Under the pieces are notes generated by a model. It saw nothing but the letters and a program-made list of their open reading frames with translations. It did not search any database and was not told where the DNA came from. Positions 10,761 through 20,927 of a DNA stretch of 64,000 bases are shown piece by piece. The position numbers were made by a program, and so were the translations under genes. The stretch comes from Flaveria trinervia (Eukaryota; Streptophyta; Magnoliopsida; Asterales; Asteraceae), in the NCBI GenBank assembly GCA_025506515.1, contig CM046443.1:19483228-19547227 (forward strand), in the 5' to 3' direction. The first letter of the stretch is position 1. Every line of letters starts with the position of its first letter.

Positions 10761-11448
10761 TGTTGCACCCTGAAAGGATCATACATGCCAATTCAATAGG
10801 TGATTTGATGATTGCTTTTCTGGAATCCCATAAGTCCAAAAAGAAATGCGGATGAAGATCCTGCTCAAGAAAAACCAAGTATAGTCTTCCGCATTTATCA
10901 ATGCGGAAGACATAAAACAAATATGGACAAGTATTTGTTCATACGCATTGACAAATGCGGAAGACCAAGAATCAATGCGAACAAGACTTTGCTCATCCTC
11001 ATTTGACAAATGTGGATGACCGAACAAATGCGCAGAATTATTTGTTCATCCGCATTAACCAATGCGGATGATCAAGTGAAGAAATGCTAATCAAGTTAAC
11101 TTATCCGTATTTGTCAATGCAGATGAACAAGCAAAGATGCAGATCAAGACTTAGACTAGTTCTAATGTAATAGGTCAGGGGTATTTTAGTCATTCTGTAA
11201 AAGGCATCTTGTCTGCCTATAAATAGAATAGAAAACCTCGTACATGAGGTGACGACTGATAGACATAGAGAATTTTTATTGTCTTTTATTCTCTGTAATC
11301 AGTCACTTTCATTAATACATACAAAAGCATTTATGAGTATAATTCTTGCATTGAATGTTCTTTGATTGTTTGTTTCTGCCATTCAATCATTGACTTGATT
11401 ACCATATTCGATTCATAGTAAGAATCTCAATCTTACTAACCCATTCCA
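10761..11448 (+). repeat. 5' LTR of element D
   Basis: 688 bp, TGTTGCACCC...CCCATTCCA. It matches 24939-25632 over its whole length. From about 10846 to 11120 it carries five hairpin-like units built on CCGCATT...AATGCGG. The best (11046-11071) has a perfect 11-bp stem TCATCCGCATT/AATGCGGATGA around the loop AACC. TATA box at 11217. Confidence 0.92.
11217..11226 (+). promoter_or_regulatory. LTR TATA box of D
   Basis: CTATAAATAG, preceded by TGTAAAAGGCAT; the same pair occurs in the 3' LTR at 25401. It lies about 100 bases downstream of the last hairpin unit, so the array occupies U3 immediately upstream of the core promoter. Confidence 0.75.
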
Positions 11449-11449
11449 T

Positions 11450-11462
11450 TGGTATGAGAGCC
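11450..11462 (+). other. primer binding site of D (initiator tRNA-Met type)
   Basis: TGGTATGAGAGCC starts one base after the LTR. It differs by one base from TGGTATCAGAGCC, the usual plant PBS complementary to the 3' end of initiator tRNA-Met. Confidence 0.8.
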
Positions 11463-11734
11463 TTGGTTCTCGGTTCTCTTTAAGATCTGCTCAACAACTG
11501 AATAGAACTCGATTGATCTGGTGATCGACTTGCTAGTAGAGTATATCATCATCTCTACTTAGTAAACAACAGAAAATACTCCTTAGAAACTACTACTGTC
11601 AAACATACTCTCACCAAAACTTTCAAACACCAAGAAACTCACTGCCATCTCAAATCTCATTCTGAAATCTGTTTGAACTATTTGGACAAGTTGGACTAAT
11701 CAATTTTAAAATCACCTTAATCTATATTTATAAA

Positions 11735-13060
11735 ATGGATTCTAACAGTTACTCAGAACTTGGGTGATACACCTAAACCTCCTATGCTTAAACACAAATC
11801 TGAGTGTAAACAGTGGAAAATCAGGTTTAGGAATTACATCACAGGTGTAGATCCTGATTTCTAGATCTCAATATGCAAAGGGCCACACATCCCTGTCACT
11901 CTATCTGCAGATCAAGCTGTAATTACAAAACTACAAGAATACCTATTAAAGATCTAACTCTTGATGATGAAGACTATAAGAAAATCAAGATTGACCTTAA
12001 AGCTTACTCCATTCTAACTCAAGCACTCAAGATGGATGTGCTGAAAAGATTAGAGAAGTATGGTACTGCAAAAGCTGTGTGGGATGCACTGAAAATTATG
12101 TGTGAAGGAAGCAATGAGGTAGCAGAAATGAACAAGGATAAGATTGTTAGTCAGTATGAAACATTCCATCACACCAAGAGAGTCCATATAAAAACAACTG
12201 CACAGATTTGTACAGTTGGTAAATGACTTAGAAATCATGGGAGTCACTTACAAGATCAAGGCATTAAACAAGAAAATGCTACACATCCTCCCTAAAAGCT
12301 GGAAACAGAATGTAACAATGCTGAAAAATACTCTTGATCTCGAGAGTACTACTTTGGATATCATGATAGCCAAATAGAAGCATTGGAACTTGATGAAAGA
12401 AACAGAAATCTTGGTGGACCAAGAGTGATTGAAGCTTACAAATTTCCATCAGAATGTCATTCTGTGGAAAATGCATTCATCACAAAGGAGGATGATGTCA
12501 TTTCATAAAGAGATCAACTGAACAACTCTGGGTTCATTGCAACTCCACCAATCAATCATCCATCAACATCATCTCAAACATCCAAAGTCACTGCTGCTCC
12601 TCAAATCGCTCCTGAAGACACAAGATCAGAAGAACAAAAGGCAACTTACAATGCCTTTGTTGTAAGCTTTGAAGCATACTTAGGAGGAAGACTCACTTCT
12701 GCTCATCTAATTCAGGATGATCTGGAGGAAATGGATCCTGATAATGTGGAAGAAATGGATCTACAATGGCAAATGGACATGATTGCCATGAGAGCCAAGA
12801 AATTCTTTAGAAAAGGTAGAAAGCTGAGCCTAAATGAAAATACAAAACTTGGATATGATAAATCCAAGGTGAAATGCTTCACCTGTGGCATGGCTGGCCA
12901 CTTCTCTAGAGAATGCAATGCCCCCAACAGAAACAACTATCAAAGGAATTCTCAATGCCAATCATCCTCACATCCTAACTCAAGCTTTCACTCCAACAAT
13001 CAACAGCAGCAGTATCATCATTCTCAACAACACCAATCATATCAAATCCACCTCAACTAA
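11735..13060 (+). pseudogene. copia gag of D, capsid and first zinc knuckle
   Basis: The ATG at 11735 begins MDSNSYSEL; the frame is soon broken. Recognisable capsid blocks are CKQWKIRFRNYITGVDPDF, then ALKMDVLKRLEKYGTAKAVWDALKIMCEG (UBN2-like gag) at 11990-12105, and near 12870 a CCHC knuckle CFTCGMAGHFSREC (12875-12916). Gag assembles particles and binds RNA. A TAG at about 11862 replaces the Trp of the DPDxW motif, and several frameshifts follow (about 12225, 12380, 12507). After the knuckle there is an Asn/Gln/His/Ser-rich tail. The assignment rests on the knuckle and on similarity to the gag of E. Confidence 0.8.
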
Positions 13061-13099
13061 CAAATCAAGCTCATGGAAGCGGTTAGTCTTCTGCCAGTG

Positions 13100-14887
13100 C
13101 GCTCGTGATAAAGCAAGATGGGGTATGTGACTAGAGCATGTATGCAGAGGAAGTCAAGCCTCAATTTCAAAATCATGCACTTATGGCACACATCAACGAT
13201 GGTCCATCTCCGATGCTTACCGAGGTAAAATGTAACCTTTGTAGTGAAAAATGTATTTCTGAAGTGCAAGGTTATAGAGAGCATAACCATAAACTGGCTC
13301 ATAAAATTAAAGAAGAAAAGGTAAAATCAGAGATGATGAAAAGAGAGATAAAAGGCTTTGAAATAAAAATCAAATCTCTTATCTCTGACATAGAAAAACT
13401 GCATGGTGAAAAGTACACTCTTGTAGCTGAGAATGAGCTACTTGCTGAAAAGTTAGCTCAATCTAAGGCTGAACATTCACTGACTGAGGTGAAACTTGAA
13501 AAGTTTCAAATGTCTTCAGTCAAGCTGCAAGAGATGCTTGATTCTTAAAAGGATCCAAAGGACATGTCGGGGATTAGGTATAATTCATGTCCTCCACCAT
13601 ACAATGACAACTACACTGTCATGCCTGAATCTGTGTCACGCACAAAAGAAATTGAAACTAAATCTATGGAACCTAAATCTATAGTAAAGCAAGTGACCAA
13701 TCATCAAAACAAACTTGTTGTTTTTATTGAAACAAATAAGGATAAAATCAAGTTAGGACATCCAATCAAAATCAAAGAGTGCTCAGACAAGACAGTGAGT
13801 GTCATGAACCCTCAAGCCCTATAAAAGCAATTGTCCCTTTTTAAAATTCATACCATCTGTTTTACAAGGCAAAAAGAAGTTTCTAAAGTCAGTGAAACCC
13901 ACTGCTGAGAGCAGTTCTAATAATGAGATTATATCTCAACACAATTCAAGCAAATCAGGAAAGGTTTCATTGCAAAAACAACAAAAAAGGTCACCCACTT
14001 CAACACATAAACCTCTATCAGCCCCACAATCTTCAAATTAAGACATGGAGTTGGGTTTGATATTTTCAATAAAGAACATGCTGAATAGTTTGATAAGGAA
14101 ATGAGAAATGGATTGAAGAAACGAAAAAACCCAAACAATCAATCAGATGTAGTGTTGTGAAACAACCTGCAAAAAGGGCTGATTTTGATTCATTCCCTAA
14201 GGAAAAGAAAGTGGCTCAGCAGTAAAAAAGAAAATCAGCTAAGTCACACAAACCAAAATCTAACTCAAGCAACAAACAAATGTATTATGACATTTGTGAT
14301 ATGTTCAATCACAAAACAGAAAAATGCTTTTTCAATCAATACTGTTCTATTTGTGACATGAACAACCACTCACCCAAAAATTGTTATTTCAACAAATACT
14401 GTTTAGTTTGTGCTATGAACAATCACAATACATCTAATTGTTACTTTAATCAGAAGGGATTGAGAATTCCCCAAAACAAACCAATCTCAACAGCATCATC
14501 AAACAAAACTCAAGTCAAGAGTCACTAGCACAACAATCAATCTATAACATCTAGTTCACTCAATGACATGAGTAAAACAAAAGAAATAAGGAAAAGTAAA
14601 AGAGGTAACCAGTTCATCAATCAAAAGCAAGACTTTTCAAAACCCAAAATGATCTTTGAAAATAAGAAACAGTTTAAATTTCTTCAAAAGAATAGAGATC
14701 AAAGATTTCACTATTTGTCTGACTCCTCTATTGATTCTAATGAGAAAACCTCAGCAAGATATCATAAGCAATCTCCCAGTTCACCTCTGAATAAATCACC
14801 ATTTAGAGGAAAGTATCAAGAAGTCATCATAATAGATAGGAATGGGAAACCCAAGACCATCATGTCTTGGTTTCCACATTCTAATTA
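13100..14887 (+). pseudogene. C-terminal gag of D: coiled coil and three tandem CCHC knuckles
   Basis: Frame 13138-13548 starts with a Cys pair (CNLCSEKC) and continues as a Lys/Glu-rich coiled coil (EIKIKSLISDIEKLHGEKYTLVAENELLAEKL cut in registers of seven). Frame 14280-14528 contains three consecutive C-x2-C-x4-H-x4-C units: CDMFNHKTEKC (first Cys replaced by Tyr), CSICDMNNHSPKNC and CLVCAMNNHNTSNC, each followed by a YFN spacer. A basic linker (14568-14888) ends in KPKTIMSWFPHSN just before protease. A gag with this long extension is typical of large SIRE-like elements. Stops and frameshifts at several points make it a pseudogene. Confidence 0.7.
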
Positions 14888-14934
14888 GTTCCTTTATGCT
14901 TGCACGCTCATCCATATAGGTCCAACAGCGTATG

Positions 14935-17900
14935 GTATGTGGACAGTGGATGCTCCTGACACATGACTAGAGATCATTCCCTCCTTCATGACTTCAAGCA
15001 CATACAAGGAACTACGGTGGCATTCGGTGGAGATTCACAAGGGGGTAGAATCACAGGTGAAGGATCCATGACAAATGGGATGCTAAGCTTCAACAGAGTG
15101 AACTATTGTGAACAACTGAACTTCAATCTGCTAAGCGTGTCTCAGATCTGCGAGAAGAAATATTCTACTCACTTTACAAACACTCATTGCTACATTCTGA
15201 AACCTGCATTTCAAATCCCTAAAGAATGGGTTGTCCTAAAGACCCCGAGGAAGAATAATATTTATGAGTTAAACCTGTGTTCTGCATCACCTAAAGAAGA
15301 AACTTGTATTTTGTCAAAAGCATCATTTGATGAGTCACAACTTTGGCATAGACGTTTGGGGCACAAAAACTTTAGAAACATGAACAGGTTGGTCAAAGGA
15401 AACCATTTCATTAGTGTTCCTCAAAAAGAATTTCATTTTGTTGATCACTGTGTGAACACAAACAATACTCCATTGAAGTTAATTTATATTGATCTGTTTG
15501 GACCAACTCATGTCATGAGTATGGAAAGAAACAGTATTGTCTGGTGATCATTGATGACTTTTCATGATTTACTTGGGTCTTCATCTTACTTCATAAAAAT
15601 GAGGCATCCCAAATAATACAAGAAATTATCATAAAAATTGAAAATCAACTTGATCATAAGGTCAAAACAATCAAAAGTGATAATGGTACTGAATTCAAAA
15701 ATGAAGGAATGAGTTCCTTTTATGCAACCAAAGGCATTGCTCATCAATTCAGTGCAGCTAGAACTCCTCAACAAAATGGGGTAGCTAAAAGAAGGAATAG
15801 AACACTCATAGAAGCACAAAGAACAATGCTAGCCGATGCTAAACTACCAATCACCTTCTGGGCAGAAGCAGTTAATACATCGTGCTTTGTACAAAATCGA
15901 ACTCTAATTGTTAAAGAAAGTAACATGACTCCTTATGAATTGCTCTTTTATAGGAAACATTTATTGGATTCCTCAAATCACTTGGGAAAGTTTTCATACA
16001 AGTCTGATAAAGGATTCTTTGTAGGTTATTCTTCTGTTTCAAAGGCCTACAGAGTGTTAATCCTAGATTAAACATTATTGATGAATCAACAAATGTTCAA
16101 TTCAAGGAACATTCGTTTCCCAAATCTACAAATGGTCCCGACTGGTTGTTTAATATTGACTCTTTTACAAAATCATTTGATCCATTTCACTTGTCTGATG
16201 CAGGAAATGTCCATTCAAGTGACACTTCTTTAGCCGTAGAAAGAAGAAATGACTTTTCATTGATTCCTCCTACTTCTGATGAAAACATTCCTCTTCAAGC
16301 TGATCCCATCATACAATCATCACAAAATCAGAGTGTTTCAACTGAAGGAGGACCAAGCCTGTTACCATCACACTCAGATGATCTATTAAATAAGATCAGA
16401 AATTAAAAACAAGCTACTCCTCCAGCTGAAACACAAAGAATATCAAATGATAAAAGTAATCATAGTGTTGCTGAAGCTGAAGTAGGAACTGAAATGGAGT
16501 CTGACTATCTTCATAATTCCATAATAGTACAAGATAAAGGTGCCTCTGACCATAATGAACTGAATGTCTCCAATCTTGATGTAACTATTGCTGGTGACTC
16601 CATTCCAACCACCAGAATACACAAGAATCATCCAGTTGATACCATTATTGGTGATCTTAATGAGAGGGTGACAAGAAGCAAGTCTAGTATTGCAAACATC
16701 AGTTTGTTCTCATGCTTTTTGTGTCAAACAGTACCCAAGAACATCAAAGAGGCACTTCAAGACAATAGTTGGATTGAAGAAATGCATGAAGAATTGCTCC
16801 AATTCAAGAAGCAAGAAGTATGGCAACTGGTAGATCATCCCGAAGAATAATACCCTATCAGTACCAGATGGCTGTACAGGAACAAGACTGATGATAGAGG
16901 GATCGTCATCAGAAACAAAGCAAGACTAGTGGCACAGGGATACACTCAAGATGAAGAAATTGCCTATGACGAAGTGTTTACTCCTGTTTCCAGACTAGAA
17001 GCAATCAGAATCTTTCTTGCATATTCTGCATCCACAAAATTTCCTATTATCAAATGGATGTAAAGTGTGCCTTCTTGTATGGAAAGATCGCTAAGGAGGT
17101 CTATGTGAGTCAACCACCTGGCTTTGAAGATCCAGATTTCCCTCATAGAGTTTACAAGCTTGATAAAGCTCTCTATGGTCTTCACCAAGCCCCAAGAAAA
17201 TGGTATGAGACACCATCATCTTTTCTTCTTGAACATGGATATGAAAGTGGAAAGATCGATCAGACTCTCTTTGGAAGAATAAGAGGAAAAGACATGATGT
17301 TAGTCCAGATCTATGTGGATGATATCATTTTTGTCTTAACAAACAAGCAGCTTTGCAAAGAATTTGAAGACCTTATGCATTCAAAATTTCAAATGAGTGA
17401 TATGGGGGAACTTCCCTTCTTTCTAGGGTGCAAGTCCAACATACAGCGGATGGAATCTTCATCAATCAATCAAAATACATGGAAACCATGTTGAAGAAAT
17501 TCCACTTTGCTAACTGTCAGTCTATGAGAACTCCTGTGGATACTAAAGTGAATATTGGACCTGATCCTGAAGGAAAACTAGTGGATGAGACTCACTATCG
17601 ATCAATGAATGGTTCACTTATGTATCTAACAGCTAGTACGCCTGACATTATGTTTGGTGTTTGTGTGTGTGCTAGATATCAAGCTGATCCAAAAGAATCA
17701 CATGTGAATGCAGTCAAAAGGATATTGAGATATTTGAAGGGCAAACCAGCTCTTGGGTTATGGTATCCAAAGGAAGGAGAATTTAATCTCTATGCCTTCA
17801 CAAACAGTGATTATGGAGGATGCAACTTCAACAGAAAATCCACCTCTGGCGGTTGTCAATTTCTTGGTCCCAGACTAGTATCTTGGCAATGCAAGAAACA

Positions 17901-18254
17901 GAAAAATGTATCTGTGTCCACAGCAGAAGCTGAGTATGTTGCAGCATCAGCTTGTTGCTCTCAAGTACTCTGGATTCAAAACTAGATACTTGATTATGGT
18001 TTTAACTTCTTGCACACACCAATTTACATTGACAACACAGCAGCTGTTTTCATAACAAATAATCCAGTTCAGCACTCAAAAACAAAACATATTAAATTAG
18101 ATATGACTTTTTGAGAGATTATGCTAAAAAGTGGTTAATCAAATTGATTCAAGTACCAACTGAAAATCAATTAGCTGATTTATTTACCAAGGCATTTGAA
18201 CCTAGTAGGTTTGAATTCCTGGTTCAGTCATTTTGCATTATTAACCTTGAGTAA
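14935..18254 (+). pseudogene. copia pol of D: protease, integrase, RT, RNase H
   Basis: Domain order is that of Ty1/copia. Protease: WYVDSGCS, then TGA at 14957 where the family has Arg (DSGxSRHM). Integrase: LWHRRLGH zinc segment (15340) and catalytic core with IIDDFS, KSDNGTEF and PQQNGVAKRRN; the catalytic Glu of VAER is Lys here. RT: SRLEAIRIFLAY, VKCAFLYGKI and intact YVDDIIF at 17312. RNase H: FTNSDYGGC, TAEAEYVAASACCSQVLWIQ and a C-terminus LADLFTKAFEPSRFEFL up to 18254. Together these would make cDNA and insert it. Frames break at about 15547, 16071, 16406, 16850, 17050, 17430 and 17985, and part of the integrase zinc region is missing after 15450. Confidence 0.9.
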
Positions 18255-18655
18255 AATCATAAAAAAAACATCAAAAATATTAACAACATTAGAAAACCAC
18301 GAAAGAAATCAATATTGATGAATAATAGAATCTTTGGGAAATGATATAATTACAGTCATTATATCATTCACTGTGCTTAATTTCAAAAATTGCAAGACTG
18401 TCATGACTTACCAGATATGTTGGTAGGCTCAACTTGGAAGAAAAGATACATGCAGTGATGAATTAAAGACTTATTCAATTGTGAAACACTCATCACAAAG
18501 TAGAGGTATGTATTGGCTTATCTGAATATATGTGTGTGTAGTAACCTAAACACACCAGGTAATGATACTTTATGAATCTCTTTCACCATATCAAGTTTCA
18601 TCTTTGTTTTGCTGAGCAAAGACCTGATAAAACAATCACATAGTGCAGATGTAAT

Positions 18656-18835
18656 GATCCAAAAGATTCCTAATGAGGAACACATCCAATTGGATGAATC
18701 TACAAAATCATTGCATTCCAAGTGAATGAACAAAAGAATCCCATCATGGATCACCTTCCAAAGTGAAGTGAAAAGAATCCCAATGTGGATCATCATGAAA
18801 ATAATCAAAGTAAAAGAATCCCAATGAGGATCAGT
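18656..18835 (+). repeat. four imperfect repeats of AGAATCCCAATGAGGATCA type
   Basis: Units at about 18656, 18733, 18774 and 18813 share AAAGA(A/T)TCC...GGA(T/A)CA. Each can form a short ATCC/GGAT stem. They lie in the spacer after pol of D. Confidence 0.6.
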
Positions 18836-19212
18836 GAAAAAAAGATCTCATAACTTAAGTAACCTGCTAAGGAAAGTTGTGAAAAAGTTCTACCATGCAT
18901 TGTATAAGGATGGTTGATCATTCCATGCTTGTGTGTGTGAGGTATATTTTGAATAATTAAATCAACCAAAAACATGATAAATATCATTTGCATCAAAATA
19001 TCAACCGGGTATGAGTTTAAGAGGACGAACATACCTTCAATCATCAACTTCATAAACATGTCCATTTTATCATAAAGGATGCACATGTGCAATGTAAGAT
19101 TGATATGATCTTAACAAAAGATATACTTCTCGTCATTATCAATAATCAATGTATAACATTGTCAAAAAGGTTTTTAAATCTTTAAAGTTTTTATCCAGAT
19201 GTGGATATAAAC

Positions 19213-19225
19213 TTTAGGGGGAGTA
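19213..19225 (+). other. internal polypurine-tract-like run in D
   Basis: TTTAGGGGGAGTA is a better purine tract than the one before the 3' LTR (TTAGCGGGAGTAT at 24926-24938) and shares its TTAG-GGGAGTA frame. It lies 1 kb after pol and 0.7 kb before the hairpin array. Confidence 0.5.
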
Positions 19226-19947
19226 ATCTAAAATTTTTGATTAAATCTGTATAGATTGTTACTATCTTAAATTACTTTCTTAACAACATTAAAAACAAAA
19301 GAAAAAGAAAATGCATGTGTTGTTGCAGAAGTTATACCATAGTATCTCAGCCTATGCAAATTCTTGGAACCATGAAAAGTCTAAGATCAGTCAAACAATA
19401 GGAAACTTGTATCACTTCTGATGTATAAGTCAATCCAAGCAGGAATTGACAACCTCAACATCCAACTACTTCATAAGAAAAATCAATCAATGACATCTCT
19501 TATGATTAAGTTCAAAAGTTAATGCAGGTAAGTGCATTGGTTAATGCGTGTGAAGGTAACCCATGCTTATAACCAATGTGGGTAGCTTTTTATATCCAAG
19601 TGAAACTAATGCGCACAATGATTGTACTCTACCGCATTAGTGTGTTACAAGCATACATGAAATTTTGAAGTGTTAAAACCTATGCGGAACAAAAATTGTT
19701 CTACCGCATTTGTCAATGCGGATAAAATAATTTTCAAGTGTTCAACCGCATTAGTCAATCCGGATAAACTTTTAAGTGTTCAAACACATTTGTCACATAC
19801 GGATGAAATTTACACTTCCGCATTTGTTTTACTCATCAACATTTGTGGATACACATCTTCAATGCTCATGTATGTTGAAGCAGAAATAATTAAGTGATTA
19901 ATCTCTTGTCAATGAATGATGATCAAGTAAATGTGGATTTTATTCTA

Positions 19948-20256
19948 TCGCATTTGCTACAATGATCAAATGCTGACAAAGTCAGATCTTCCGCATTTGC
20001 TACAGTGAGCAAATGCTAACAATCTGATCTTTTGCATTTGCTACAGTGAACACATGCGGACAAATTTTATTCAACCGCTTTTGCTACAGTGAGCAATGCT
20101 GAATAAGTTTTGTCAACCGCGTTTGTTACAGTGAACAAATGCGGATAGCAAAGTTTATTGAATTTTCTCTTCCGCATTTACTACAATTAACAAATACGGA
20201 TGACCCAAAGACTTAAAATTATTCTTCCACATTTGCTACAGTGTTTTTAAAATGTG
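19948..20256 (+). repeat. array of seven hairpin units CCGCATTTGCTACAGTGA...
   Basis: Units start at about 19948, 19991, 20032, 20074, 20116, 20171 and 20227, each about 28 bp and spaced 40-55 bp. The pattern is CCGCATTTGCT, loop ACAGTG, AGCAAATGCGG. Unit 2 has a perfect 9-bp stem (19993-20016). Unit 5 has an 11-bp stem with one G-T pair (20117-20144). Intervening DNA is unrelated between units. Confidence 0.85.
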
Positions 20257-20927
20257 ATCGCATTTGCTCTGAAACTTGTAAAATTTTGTAAAAGCCATTA
20301 TTTGACTATCTAAAGGAATTTCAAAGGGTCATTTAATACTTTTTCAACTTTTAGAGACTACCTAGTGAGACAAGTGCAAAAACATAGTAAACCTTCTTTG
20401 ATCATCTTCATCATCAACAACCAAAGAATTCAATATGTTCAAACCAACTGTTATTATACTTGATTCAAAACAACAGTAGCATTGATAGAAAGGTGAAAAT
20501 TCCATAAATTTTTCATGACCTAACTTTCAGACTGTTGAAACAAAATTGAACGAAGAACCAAATGGTAATGAAGAACACATAAAATCCAACTTATTCAAAG
20601 ATATGTTATACATTTTCGACATCAATGAACATGCAAACTAAATTTTAACCATCATGAAAAATCTTCATAGTTATGTTCATCACAAGAACAGAGTCTGATG
20701 AAAAACCAAAACATGCAACGAATCAATGAAGTAACATCTAATAAATAGTTTATCTAATCTTGAAAAACAAATAAAATGTGATTGTTTTACAACAAATTCA
20801 TCATATGATGTAACAATAATGAAACAATGACTTCAAATGTTCATCTTTGACCACTGAAAGTCAAACTGATCAATTATGCACATGCTTTCTCATAAAAACT
20901 AACATATATGTCTCTTATGCAGATTAA

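Larger units (their letters stand above)
18255..20927 (+). other. noncoding spacer between pol and extra ORF of D
   Basis: 2.7 kb without a credible gene. In order it contains four AGAATCCCAATGNGGATCA-like units (18656-18835), a polypurine-tract-like run (19213-19225), scattered CCGCATT words (19530-19860), seven regularly spaced hairpin units (19948-20256), and TGTAAAAGCCAT followed by CTATCTAAAGG (about 20288-20320), which resembles the LTR promoter segment TGTAAAAGGCAT...CTATAAATAG. Confidence 0.75.

Noticed and set aside
19948..20256. CRISPR-like array of regularly spaced palindromic repeats
   Set aside because: Units are degenerate, spacing varies, there are no cas genes, and it lies inside a plant retrotransposon.
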